The notes: generated by a model from the sequence alone, not told the origin. Shown: positions 1 to 7,334, numbered from the stretch's first letter. The stretch is DNA of 28,218 bases from JANXUF01 sp043747685 (GCA_043747685.1 JAYTOR010000075.1:1-28218), one strand, 5' to 3'. Made by a program: numbers and translations.

Positions 1-153
1 CCCGCTGAGTTCATGGTGATGCGAGGGCGCCAGATGGATGGTTGGCTACGTGTTCAGCCAGTCGATATTCGCACCAAGCGCGAGCTCGCGAAGTGGGTCA
101 CCCTGGGCGTCACGTTCGCCCGTTCGCTGCCGCCGAAACGCACCGCTCGTTGA
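1..153 (+). CDS. TfoX/Sxy N-terminal-domain protein, C-terminal end (partial)
   Basis: An open frame enters from the left edge and stops with TGA at 151-153, giving the last 50 residues of a protein. Its tail has a Met/Arg-rich stretch, then GWLRV, an ELAKWV segment and a final RSLPPK before the stop. That layout resembles the end of the TfoX/Sxy N-terminal domain family, small proteins related to the competence regulator Sxy whose members often end in GW...LAxWV...A..LPPK. The start and most of the domain lie outside the window. In actinobacteria such proteins are usually stand-alone, and their role is not settled. The assignment rests on motif resemblance over 50 residues only. Confidence 0.55.
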   Translation, partial: PAEFMVMRGRQMDGWLRVQPVDIRTKRELAKWVTLGVTFARSLPPKRTAR

Positions 154-227
154 AGACCTCGACGTGGCCCCAGCGGCGACATCGAGTACCTACGTCCGGC
201 ACCTTCCAGGCTCGGGTGCGTCGGCGT

Positions 228-488
228 TCAGGCGAGGCGGCCGAGCAGTCGACGCGTGACGCCACGAGGGTCGTGGTCCTCGGAGTGCTTGGCAATCGGA
301 AGCAGCAACGCCAAGGGCGGGAACAGGCGCGTGATCATGTAGGCGAGGATGCTGACGAGCCGGTCGAGTTCGGCGACCTCGCGTTGGCGTGCGCCGGCAT
401 CGAGCGGGTGGAGACGAACGGCTGTCGACCAAGCCTGGTCGCGGGCGCGGTCGAGTGAGAAGTTGAACAGCCGGCCGCCGCCGAACAT
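228..488 (-). CDS. hypothetical protein, 86 aa
   Basis: An ATG-started 86-residue frame lies 45 bp downstream of the PPOX gene stop, on the same strand and in the same frame as that gene. It reads like real protein: a charged N-terminal half (AELDRLV) followed by a hydrophobic segment around residues 46-64 (ILAYMITRLFPPLALLLPIA), which could be one membrane-associated helix, then a basic tail. I do not recognise the family. No Shine-Dalgarno sequence precedes the ATG, and a competing ATG at 525 opens another frame, so the exact start is uncertain. It may be co-transcribed with the PPOX gene. Confidence 0.4.
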   Translation of the reverse strand: MFGGGRLFNFSLDRARDQAWSTAVRLHPLDAGARQREVAELDRLVSILAYMITRLFPPLALLLPIAKHSEDHDPRGVTRRLLGRLA

Positions 489-533
489 GGTGGCGACGTG
501 CGTCCACGATCGTCTTCTCGAGCATCGACGCGC

Positions 534-920
534 CTACTCGAAGGTGATGACGACGGCGCCGGTCTTGTCCGATTGCCGGCCGACGAGTTTGGAGAGCTTT
601 GTCGGAATCGACATGATCATCGCCATCAGGCTGTACTTCTCGGTGATCGCTGCCCTCAGAGCGTCGTACTCTGACCCCGTGACGTACTTGGCGGTCGCCG
701 TCACCTCGACGGCTCCGTCGGCGACGTTGCCGCAGGCGCTGCACGGCCGGAGTGTCACCTGCGGATTGTTGCGGATGAGCTTGACCTTGCCGGAATCGAG
801 GTCGGCGACGAAGCCGGCGGTGCCGTCTGCAAGCGGAGTGATCCACACCGGTGACGACACCCGCTCGCCGCTTTTGCGGAACGTCGTGATCGACACGTAC
901 TCCTCATCGCTGATCGCCAT
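534..920 (-). CDS. PPOX class F420-dependent oxidoreductase
   Basis: This 128-residue protein matches the pyridoxamine-5'-phosphate-oxidase-like split beta-barrel fold typical of actinobacterial F420- or flavin-binding enzymes. The N-terminus has a strand with RKSGERVSSPVW (about residues 15-26), then a GFVADLDSGKVKLIRNNPQVTL segment (cofactor-side strand and helix), and a C-terminal helix. Family members reduce varied substrates with F420H2 or act as cofactor-binding proteins, and the substrate cannot be predicted here. There is no Shine-Dalgarno sequence. A TAGCCT hexamer ends 6 nt before the ATG, so the mRNA may be leaderless, which supports this start. Confidence 0.8.
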   Translation of the reverse strand: MAISDEEYVSITTFRKSGERVSSPVWITPLADGTAGFVADLDSGKVKLIRNNPQVTLRPCSACGNVADGAVEVTATAKYVTGSEYDALRAAITEKYSLMAMIMSIPTKLSKLVGRQSDKTGAVVITFE

Positions 921-926
921 CGATTC

Positions 927-932
927 AGGCTA
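927..932 (-). promoter_or_regulatory. candidate -10 element, leaderless PPOX transcript
   Basis: TAGCCT on the minus strand lies 6 nt before the ATG at 920. With normal -10 geometry transcription would begin at or next to the ATG. No convincing -35 box is visible. Confidence 0.35.
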
Positions 933-1003
933 GCCGTGCAGCCGAATCAGCCAAATCGGGTGGCTGAACCCGGGCGACATGCACGTGTCGCGTGATCACC
1001 CAG

Positions 1004-1834
1004 CTACAGGACTGAGGCAGCGTCGTCGTAGTGGACGAGGCCGAGTCGGCCGCCGAGACCGTGGGGTGGATCGTATGAGCGGTACCCGAGCAGGTATTGG
1101 ATCCGTTCCGGCATCAGGCGCGCAGCGTCGATAGAGACCGTGAGTTGGTGGTTCTCCTCTGCGCGGAGCCAGCCGCAGCAGAACCCTGCGTGGAGTCCGA
1201 CGCGCCACTGGTCAGCGGTGGTGTTGGCACCACCCCCATGGATGACCTTGCCGTTGTACAGGAGGGCGGAGCCCGCCGGCATGGTCGCCCGACACGTCGA
1301 GTCCGCCGGGACGTCAGGGAGTACGCCCTTCCAGTGGTTGGAACCGGGAGCGATGACGGTGGCTCCGTTGGCCTCGGTGAAATCGGTGAGGGCGAAGATG
1401 GCGGTGACGGTGATCTCGCTGTCACGGATGGCGTGCGGCCAGTTGAGCTCGTCTCTGTGCAGGATCTGGGGTGTCTCGCCAGGGCCGATGCAGATCAACT
1501 GCGCGGTGTTCAGCCAATAGTCGCCCGCACCGAGGTAGCGGTCGCCCATGGTCGCGTACCGCTCGTCGACCAACAGTTCGCACCAGGCCGGCGAGTGGGC
1601 GACGAGTCCGGTCACCCGTTTCGTCTGGGTGCCGTGGAACTCGGTCCAGAAGCCCTCCGTCGTGCTCCCGGCTCGGTGTCGTTCGATCAGTGGTGCGAAA
1701 TCGTTGGCGAGCCGCTCGAGCAGGTCAGGCGCGATGAAGTGCTCGACGATGAGCCCGCCGTCGTTGTCGAAGGCAGTCCAGACGTCGTCCCAGTCGATGT
1801 CGGAGCGGGCGTCGAATCGTTGCAGATCGGGCAT
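1004..1834 (-). CDS. phytanoyl-CoA dioxygenase (PhyH) family protein
   Basis: This protein of about 276 residues looks like a non-heme Fe(II)/2-oxoglutarate-dependent oxygenase of the PhyH family. A QILHRDELNW segment supplies the HxD half of the iron-binding facial triad. A later GKVIHGGGANTT segment supplies the distal His, and the downstream Arg in QWRVGLHAGF is placed to bind 2-oxoglutarate. Members hydroxylate lipids, natural products or small acids, and the substrate is unknown. A GTG 72 bp upstream would add a Pro-rich extension. The ATG at 1834 is preferred because the dioxygenase homology begins soon after it and a TACATT hexamer sits 7 nt upstream. It is divergent from the YcaQ-like gene, with a 37-bp palindrome between them. 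Confidence 0.82.
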   Translation of the reverse strand: MPDLQRFDARSDIDWDDVWTAFDNDGGLIVEHFIAPDLLERLANDFAPLIERHRAGSTTEGFWTEFHGTQTKRVTGLVAHSPAWCELLVDERYATMGDRYLGAGDYWLNTAQLICIGPGETPQILHRDELNWPHAIRDSEITVTAIFALTDFTEANGATVIAPGSNHWKGVLPDVPADSTCRATMPAGSALLYNGKVIHGGGANTTADQWRVGLHAGFCCGWLRAEENHQLTVSIDAARLMPERIQYLLGYRSYDPPHGLGGRLGLVHYDDAASVL

Positions 1835-1841
1835 GGAGGTG

Positions 1842-1847
1842 AATGTA
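1842..1847 (-). promoter_or_regulatory. candidate -10 element, leaderless PhyH-family transcript
   Basis: TACATT on the minus strand is followed by 7 nt and then the ATG at 1834. No Shine-Dalgarno sequence is present. The 37-bp palindrome at 1924-1960 lies about 80 bp further upstream. Confidence 0.4.
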
Positions 1848-1923
1848 CCCGAGGTGGCCGGTGGCTCGACCAACGGAGCTCGGCGGCTATCGGGTGGCGG
1901 CGCCACGGGTCAGAACCGTCGTG

Positions 1924-1960
1924 GGCACGGAATCTCGCAGCATGTGCGATATGTGGTGCC
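1924..1960. repeat. 37-bp nested palindrome, copy 1
   Basis: The outer arms are GGCAC and GTGCC. After 3 nt on each side come inner arms ATCTCGCA and TGCGATAT around a 5-nt centre (GCATG). The inner arms pair at 7 of 8 positions. Copy 2 (3162-3198) matches it at 30 of 37 positions and copy 3 (20600-20636) at 26 of 37, including 15 of the first 16. The site lies in the divergent spacer between the PhyH-like and YcaQ-like genes. It could be a REP-like interspersed repeat or an operator. Confidence 0.75.
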
Positions 1961-1993
1961 TGCGTTGTTCGTTTCGCTGCCGTCGTGATCTCC

Positions 1994-1999
1994 TACGCT
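1994..1999 (+). promoter_or_regulatory. candidate -10 element before YcaQ-like gene
   Basis: TACGCT lies 8 nt before the GTG at 2008, and there is no Shine-Dalgarno sequence. This is the same arrangement as at other start codons in the window. Confidence 0.25.
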
Positions 2000-2007
2000 C
2001 GTGTTCC

Positions 2008-3138
2008 GTGACGAACATGCATCGCCTTTCGCGAACGGACGCCCGGCGGATCGCCGTGCGGGCGCAGTTGCTCGATGCGCTTCGACCGACTGACTTCGTG
2101 GACGTCCTGCGTCACCTCACGATGCTGCAGGTCGATCCGACGAACGCCGTCGCACCGAGTGCTGACCTCGTGTTGTGGAGCCGCATCGGGTCGTCGTACT
2201 CGCCGACGGACCTGCAGGCGGCGTTGGATGATCGAACGATCGTCGAGTATCGGGCGATGCTGCGGCCTGGCGAGGACATCGCCCTGTACCGTGCCGAAAT
2301 GGCGCAGTGGCCAGTCACAGGCGACGTGCGCGGGTACAAGCAAGCCCAGGCCACCTGGGTCGAATCGAACGACTCGTGCCGTCGCGCCATTCTCGACCGG
2401 CTGCGGATCTCGGGGCCGCTGACCTCCCGAGAGATGCCGGATACGTGTGCCACGCCATGGGCCTCGACCGGGTGGAACAACAACAGGAACGTGACGATGC
2501 TCCTGGATTTCATGGCGCAGCGTGGTGAGGTGGCGGTCGCCGGTCGCAAGGGGAGGGACCGTCTGTGGGACCTCGCCGACAACGTCTACCTCGCCGCACC
2601 GGCGGCGCGACCAGCGGAGGCCGTGCCTTACGCAGTCGAGGGGGCCGAGACGATGCGCAACGACAAGCGGCTACGCGCCCTCGGCATCGCCCGCGCTCGC
2701 GGACCGGAGTGCCCTGTCGAGCCGGCTGATGTCGGTGAAGTCGGTGAGGCCGCTGTCGTCGAGGGCGTCCGCGGGGAGTGGCGGGTCGACCCGGATCAAT
2801 TGGACCAGCCGTTCTCCGGCCGCGCAGCATTGCTGTCGCCGTTCGATCGGCTCCTACACGAACGCGTGCGCATGCTCGAGATCTTCGAGTTCGACTACGC
2901 ACTCGAAATGTACAAACCGTTAGCGAAGCGTCGCTGGGGCTACTACGCGCTGCCGATCCTGTACGGCGACCGACTGGTCGGCAAGCTCGACGCGACCGTC
3001 GACCGCGATGCCGGGATATTGCGGGTAGGCGCAGTCCATCATGACGTTCCGTTCACTGCAGCGATGGCGGCGGCCGTGGATGCCGAGATCGCCGACCTCG
3101 GCCGTTGGCTGCAGCTCGACGTCGTGCGTACGAGCTGA
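2008..3138 (+). CDS. winged-helix DNA glycosylase, YcaQ/AlkZ-like (HTH_42 family)
   Basis: The 376-residue protein (373 if it starts at the ATG at 2017) fits the HTH_42 family, which includes Streptomyces AlkZ and E. coli YcaQ. These enzymes remove alkylated bases and open some interstrand crosslinks using tandem winged helices. Near residue 38 (ATG numbering) it has LQVDPTNAV, and the Q-V-D matches the catalytic QxD motif reported for YcaQ-like members rather than the QxQ of self-resistance AlkZ. The C-terminal region keeps the typical SPFDRLLHER and YYALPILYGDRLVGKLDA blocks. Length is near the family norm. The gene is flanked by two copies of the 37-bp palindrome. Start choice between 2008 and 2017 is open. 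Confidence 0.82.
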   Translation: MTNMHRLSRTDARRIAVRAQLLDALRPTDFVDVLRHLTMLQVDPTNAVAPSADLVLWSRIGSSYSPTDLQAALDDRTIVEYRAMLRPGEDIALYRAEMAQWPVTGDVRGYKQAQATWVESNDSCRRAILDRLRISGPLTSREMPDTCATPWASTGWNNNRNVTMLLDFMAQRGEVAVAGRKGRDRLWDLADNVYLAAPAARPAEAVPYAVEGAETMRNDKRLRALGIARARGPECPVEPADVGEVGEAAVVEGVRGEWRVDPDQLDQPFSGRAALLSPFDRLLHERVRMLEIFEFDYALEMYKPLAKRRWGYYALPILYGDRLVGKLDATVDRDAGILRVGAVHHDVPFTAAMAAAVDAEIADLGRWLQLDVVRTS

Positions 3139-3161
3139 ATCGGCCCGGCGGCACTGAACGA

Positions 3162-3198
3162 GGCACGACATATCGCAGTATGCGCGAGATGCGGTGCC
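3162..3198. repeat. 37-bp nested palindrome, copy 2
   Basis: The outer arms are GGCAC and GTGCC. The inner arms ATATCGCA and CGCGAGAT surround the 5-nt centre GTATG, with 3-nt gaps between inner and outer arms, exactly as in copy 1. It starts 23 bp after the YcaQ-like stop and ends 177 bp before the acyl-CoA dehydrogenase start. Nothing else stands out in the 237-bp spacer (3139-3375). Confidence 0.75.
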
Positions 3199-3375
3199 CG
3201 GTAGCGGGCGACGTCGTGGCAAAGGTCATCGTCCGGCCCGCCGGTCAACAGGGGACTGTCCATCGACACGCGCAGGTGCGCTCGAGCGTTGGAGCCCAAT
3301 GGTGAGATCCTTGGACACTCGCCGCTGTCGATGCCGTACTGCCAAAGCCGCCGGCTGATCCATAGGAGCACCATC

Positions 3376-4617
3376 ATGACCAACACCACGACGACCGATC
3401 GCCAGACCGACGACGGGTCGACGGATCCGGAGTGGGTACGGATCGACGCCGCCGTCGATGCGCTGCTCGCCGAGCATGATCCGGCGACGACCGACAACAT
3501 CGTGTTTCGCGGAGCGCGGTACTACCACGGTCTTGCGTGGGTGCACTTCGCAGAGGGCTTCGGTGGCCTCGGTATACGTCCCGATCTGAACCGTCACGTC
3601 GAACGACGCTTGCGTGCAGCAGGTTCCGAGCCGCTGAGTGCCTCGATGTTCTTCCTCGCCCTCGCCGGCCCGACGATCGCCACGTGGGGGAGCGACGAGC
3701 AGAAGCACCGTTTCCTGCGCCCGATGTTCACGGGCGAGGAACGTTGGTGTCAGCTGTTCTCCGAGCCCGGCGCCGGATCCGATTTCGCCGGGCTGGCTTG
3801 TAAGGCGGTGCGCGACGGCGACGAGTGGTTGGTCAACGGTCAGAAGGTGTGGAACACGCTCGCCCACCTCGGCGATTGGGGCATGCTCGTCACGCGTACC
3901 GATCCGCAGGCACCCAAGCACAAGGGCATGACCTACTTCGCCGTCGACATGCATTCACCGGGTGTCGATGTCCGTCCGTTGCGCCAGATCACCGGTGAAG
4001 CAGAGTTCAACGAGGTCTACCTCACCGATGTGCACATCCCGGATGACAATCGCATCGGTGCCGTTGGCGAAGGATGGCGCGTCGCCCTGACGACGCTGAT
4101 GAACGAGCGGGTCTCGATTGCCTCAGGGGAAGGCAGCCGTCCAATTCGTGGTGGTTCGGCCAACGATGCCGTCAAGGTGTGGAGCGGTCTGGACGAATCG
4201 AGGCGCTCACCGGCGCTGCGCGATCGGTTGATGAAGTTGTGGTGCCGTGGCGAGGCCGGAAGACTCAGCCTGCAACGCACGGCGGCTGCTGCGAAGATCG
4301 GCAATCCGGGGCCCGGTGGGTCGATCGCCAAATTGGCGATGGCCGAGCTCAACAAAGACGTGTATGACTTTTGTGTCACCCTCCAGGGAGCGGAAGGCCA
4401 AATCGGATTCGACTACACCTTCCGTCGCCCGGAGAACATCGAATCGACAGGTGTCAGCCACGGATGGGGCCATGCATTCTTACGCGTCCGGGCGAACTCG
4501 ATCGAAGGTGGCACCTCCGAGATCATGCGCAACATACTCGGCGAGCAGGTTCTCGGCCTGCCAGGCGAGCCGCGCGTCGACAAGGATCGCCCATGGATCG
4601 AGGTTCCACGTAGCTGA
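3376..4617 (+). CDS. acyl-CoA dehydrogenase family protein
   Basis: This 413-residue flavoprotein should oxidise an acyl-CoA thioester at the alpha-beta bond with FAD. Signature blocks in order: FSEPGAGSDFAGL (flavin and substrate loop), GQKVWNTLAHLGDWGMLV, a NEVYLTDVHIP segment before the middle beta-domain exit, and C-terminal IEGGTSEIMRNILGEQVLGLP. In the last block the position of the classical catalytic Glu of medium-chain enzymes appears to be Gly, as in many actinobacterial FadE-type enzymes, so the base may lie elsewhere. The N-terminal alpha domain is rather short. The ATG at 3376 follows an AGGAG ribosome site. Substrate is unknown. The transporter and dehalogenase genes follow on the same strand. 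Confidence 0.88.
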   Translation: MTNTTTTDRQTDDGSTDPEWVRIDAAVDALLAEHDPATTDNIVFRGARYYHGLAWVHFAEGFGGLGIRPDLNRHVERRLRAAGSEPLSASMFFLALAGPTIATWGSDEQKHRFLRPMFTGEERWCQLFSEPGAGSDFAGLACKAVRDGDEWLVNGQKVWNTLAHLGDWGMLVTRTDPQAPKHKGMTYFAVDMHSPGVDVRPLRQITGEAEFNEVYLTDVHIPDDNRIGAVGEGWRVALTTLMNERVSIASGEGSRPIRGGSANDAVKVWSGLDESRRSPALRDRLMKLWCRGEAGRLSLQRTAAAAKIGNPGPGGSIAKLAMAELNKDVYDFCVTLQGAEGQIGFDYTFRRPENIESTGVSHGWGHAFLRVRANSIEGGTSEIMRNILGEQVLGLPGEPRVDKDRPWIEVPRS

Positions 4618-4694
4618 CGTCCGGCGAGACGTGTGCCTGGTTTGTTCGAGTTGGGACCCTGCCGTTCTCCGTGATCGTGGAAGGGGACAGCCTT

Positions 4695-4700
4695 TAGGCT
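4695..4700 (+). promoter_or_regulatory. candidate -10 element, leaderless BASS transporter transcript
   Basis: TAGGCT is followed by 6 nt and the GTG at 4707. There is no Shine-Dalgarno sequence, so the transporter gene may have its own start site despite lying 89 bp after the acyl-CoA dehydrogenase. Confidence 0.35.
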
Positions 4701-4706
4701 CGTGTC

Positions 4707-5630
4707 GTGCTCCGATTCAGCCAGGCAATCCGTGCATACCCGGAGTTGGCGGCGGTAGTGGTTGCCGGCGTCATCGGCCTCACGCTGGCTCGCCCGTTTC
4801 GTTGGATGGTTTCCCACCATGGCATCAACGTGTTGCTCGTCGTGCTGGTGTTCGCCACGGCGGTGACGATCACCATCGCTGATCTGCGAAGCGTGGCTGC
4901 TGTCCGGTTCCGTCTGGTGATCAGCTTGCTCGTCGGAGCGACGGTCCTGCCTGCACTGTCGTGGGGGATCGCCCACATCGTCGCAACAGGGCCCCTGCGG
5001 CTCGGTGTGCTGACGATCGGGCTGGCGCCGTGCGAGATCGCGTCGGTGGCGACGACGGCGATGGCAGGTGGGCAGGCTGCTTCCTCGGCGGTCATGCTCA
5101 TCGGGTCGACACTGCTCAGCGTTGCTCTCGCCGGTCCACTGCTGGCGCTCGAAGCCGGACACTCCTCGGTCAGCGCCACCAGCCTGATCGTCAACCTGAC
5201 GCTGGTCGTCGTCGTTCCGCTCGTCGTCGGCATCGCCATCGGCGCGCGTACGACGATCGGGGTCGAGCATCGCGCAGCTGCCTCCAACACCGCCACGGTC
5301 GCCGTTGCCGCGCTCGTCGCACTGATCGCCAGCCAGATCCATCTCTCTGCCTCGTACCTCGGCGTCTTGGCGGCGACACTCGCCTTTCTCGCCGCAAGCG
5401 CACTCGTTGGTTGGTTGCTGGCCGTGCGAGCGAGCCCGGCAATCGGCATTTCGATGCTGCTCACAACTTCGATGCGCGACTTCGCCATTGCCGCCGGCAT
5501 CGCCAGTGCAGCGTTCGGTGCGGCAGCAGCAGCGCCACTCGGAATCTACGGCATCGTTGTTCTGGTCTGGGGAACGACGATCGCCGGGCTGCTCCGCCGG
5601 CGGATGACCGGGAGACCGACGACAGCGTGA
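4707..5630 (+). CDS. bile acid:sodium symporter (BASS) family transporter
   Basis: This 307-residue integral membrane protein has about nine or ten hydrophobic segments. It carries a helix-breaking GLAPCEIASVATTAMAGGQAASS stretch near residues 108-130 that resembles the crossover region of the BASS/NhaA fold. The second repeat contains TTSMRDFAIAAGIASAAFG, the matching conserved helix. BASS proteins move organic anions such as bile acids, pantoate or keto acids with sodium. The cargo here is unknown. It starts with GTG, and an upstream TAGGCT suggests a leaderless mRNA. The position between an acyl-CoA dehydrogenase and a dehalogenase hints at uptake of an organic acid, but that is inference. 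Confidence 0.8.
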   Translation: MLRFSQAIRAYPELAAVVVAGVIGLTLARPFRWMVSHHGINVLLVVLVFATAVTITIADLRSVAAVRFRLVISLLVGATVLPALSWGIAHIVATGPLRLGVLTIGLAPCEIASVATTAMAGGQAASSAVMLIGSTLLSVALAGPLLALEAGHSSVSATSLIVNLTLVVVVPLVVGIAIGARTTIGVEHRAAASNTATVAVAALVALIASQIHLSASYLGVLAATLAFLAASALVGWLLAVRASPAIGISMLLTTSMRDFAIAAGIASAAFGAAAAAPLGIYGIVVLVWGTTIAGLLRRRMTGRPTTA

Positions 5631-5696
5631 CACCCGGCATTGTTCGTTGGTCCGACGGGTGTCGCCAGCCGGTACCCGACTACAAAAGGAACTGTG

Positions 5697-6608
5697 ATGG
5701 AATCGCTCCGAACACCTGACGAATGCTTTGCCGACCTTCCGGGCTTCGGCTTCGAGCCGCGCTACGCAACGATCGACGATCTCGACGGCGGCACGATACG
5801 CGTCCATTATCTCGACGAGGGTCCCGCTGATGCGGCGCCCGTGTTGTTGATGCACGGCGAACCATCGTGGTCGTATCTCTACCGCATGATGATCCCGATC
5901 CTCGTGTCTGCAGGGCACCGTGTCGTTGCACCGGATCTCGTCGGCTTCGGACGGAGCGACAAGCCGGCTGCGCAGAGCGACTACTCGTATGCGCGTCATG
6001 TCGACTGGATGGGTCAACTCGTGTTCGGGGCGCTCGATCTGCACGGAGTGACGTTCTTCGGACAGGATTGGGGCGGTCTTGTCGGGCTGCGACTCGTCGC
6101 TGCAGAACCCGATCGATTTGCACGTGTCGTGGTCGCCAACACCGGCCTGCCGACCGGCAAAGGCGCGCCGAGCAAAGCGTTCCTCGCGTGGCAGCGATTC
6201 TCACAGACCGCCGAGCAGTTCCCGGTCGGCCAGATCATCAACGGTGGGACGATGACAGATCTTGCTGCCGACATCATCGCCGCGTATGACGCACCGTTCC
6301 CGGACGATCGGTACACGGCAGGCGCACGGATCTTCCCGACGCTCGTGCCGACGAGCGCGGATGATCCGGCATCGGCAGACAACGAGGCTGCATGGACCGT
6401 GCTCGAGCAGTTCGCCAAGCCGTTCCTGTGTGCTTTCAGCGACAGCGATCCAATCACTGCCGGAGGCGACAGACCGTTCCTCGTCAAGGTGCCCGGCGCT
6501 CTCGGTCAGTCGCACGTCACGATTGCTCGAGCCGCACACTTCCTCCAGGAAGATCGCGGGCCGGAGCTGGCGAGGGTGATCAACGACTTCATCGTTGGCA
6601 CCGGATGA
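5697..6608 (+). CDS. haloalkane dehalogenase (DhlA-type alpha/beta hydrolase)
   Basis: The 303-residue protein should cleave carbon-halogen bonds of haloalkanes with water, releasing alcohol and halide. The oxyanion motif HGEP is at 53-56 and the nucleophile elbow is GQDWGG with Asp124. Trp125, next to the nucleophile, is the usual halide-binding residue. These positions coincide with Asp124/Trp125 of Xanthobacter DhlA, pointing to subfamily HLD-I. The acid is probably in CAFSDSDP (about residues 243-250) and the catalytic His is in AAHFLQED near the end. The ATG follows an AAAAGGA ribosome site. The native substrate may not be a halogenated xenobiotic, because many members have unknown physiological roles. 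A strong terminator follows. Confidence 0.87.
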   Translation: MESLRTPDECFADLPGFGFEPRYATIDDLDGGTIRVHYLDEGPADAAPVLLMHGEPSWSYLYRMMIPILVSAGHRVVAPDLVGFGRSDKPAAQSDYSYARHVDWMGQLVFGALDLHGVTFFGQDWGGLVGLRLVAAEPDRFARVVVANTGLPTGKGAPSKAFLAWQRFSQTAEQFPVGQIINGGTMTDLAADIIAAYDAPFPDDRYTAGARIFPTLVPTSADDPASADNEAAWTVLEQFAKPFLCAFSDSDPITAGGDRPFLVKVPGALGQSHVTIARAAHFLQEDRGPELARVINDFIVGTG

Positions 6609-6697
6609 ACGGGACGGACATCACCGCTTCCGGTGGGGACGCTGCAGCGCCGACGACTGGTTGCGGCCGCACAACGGCGAACTGCGGAAGAAGACAA

Positions 6698-6731
6698 CGA
6701 TGGTGGGCCGACGTCTGCCGGCCCACCATCG
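6698..6731. terminator. bidirectional hairpin terminator
   Basis: A perfect 13-bp stem (CGATGGTGGGCCG pairing with CGGCCCACCATCG) encloses an 8-nt loop. It lies between the convergent dehalogenase and GlsB-like genes. Read on the minus strand it is followed by a T-rich tract (TTGTCTTCTT); on the plus strand a weaker GGGTTT follows. It fits a terminator for both genes, better for the minus one. Confidence 0.75.
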
Positions 6732-6795
6732 CGCTTGGGTTTGCTATCAGCCCGAAGGGCCAAGGTGTCCCGAGTCTGTACGCAGAACTCCGTGC

Positions 6796-7086
6796 TCAGA
6801 CGCCGTGAGTGGACCGACCCGTAACGGCGCGATAGACCAGCAGCGCAAGGATTGCCCCGACGATCGAGCCGACGATCGAGCCGATGATCCCGGACGCCTG
6901 GAATGCGCCGTTTCTGGCGTCCTCGTGTGTCAGCACATAGCCGATGAAGCCACCGACGAACGACCCGACGATGCCGAGCACCATCGTTGCGAAGACGGAC
7001 AACGCATCCTTGCCGGACACGACAGCTCTGGCGATGAATACGGCGACGAGGCCGATGACGACGAGGTACAGAATGAATCCGATCAT
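6796..7086 (-). CDS. GlsB/YeaQ/YmgE family stress-response membrane protein
   Basis: This 96-residue protein is almost entirely hydrophobic, with three predicted membrane segments: FILYLVVIGLVAVFIARAVV, a Gly-rich VLGIVGSFVGGFIGYVL, and SGIIGSIVGSIVGAILALLVY. The Gly-rich layout is typical of the transglycosylase-associated (GlsB/YeaQ/YmgE) family, small envelope proteins linked to stress. Their molecular role is not well established. The ATG at 7086 follows AAAGGAG at a good distance, which favours it over an upstream in-frame alternative at 7122. A small inverted repeat lies just upstream of the ribosome site. Confidence 0.85.
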   Translation of the reverse strand: MIGFILYLVVIGLVAVFIARAVVSGKDALSVFATMVLGIVGSFVGGFIGYVLTHEDARNGAFQASGIIGSIVGSIVGAILALLVYRAVTGRSTHGV

Positions 7087-7106
7087 ATGAATACAGCTCC
7101 TTTCAA

Positions 7107-7128
7107 GCGGCAAAAAATCCATTGCCGC
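7107..7128 (-). promoter_or_regulatory. hairpin in the 5' leader of the GlsB-like gene
   Basis: GCGGCAA and TTGCCGC form a 7-bp stem with an 8-nt loop a few nt upstream of the AAAGGAG ribosome site. It could influence translation or act as an attenuator. No matching alternative structure was found by eye. Confidence 0.35.
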
Positions 7129-7322
7129 AGACGTCCGGAACTAAATCTCAGCATTTTGGTGCCGGCCGATTGCCGCCGCTGATACTGCGCTGTACCAAAC
7201 GGTTCAGGCAAAGCAGAAGAGGCGGTTGCCGGAGTCGCCGATGCGGAACGTCGTCGACGCCTCGTACCGACGCAGTCCACGTACGTCCTCATCGTCCTTT
7301 CGAGCAGCGCTGCGGTGTCGCC

Positions 7323-7328
7323 TACAAT
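7323..7328 (+). promoter_or_regulatory. candidate -10 element for zwf
   Basis: TACAAT is followed by 6 nt and then the ATG of a 7-codon upstream ORF at 7335, so transcription may start directly at that ATG. No clear -35 box is present. Confidence 0.45.
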
Positions 7329-7334
7329 GCCGCG

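Noticed and set aside
190..846. 218-aa minus-strand frame overlapping the PPOX gene
   Set aside because: It is Arg/His-rich and non-conserved, and it overlaps the clear PPOX gene in another frame.
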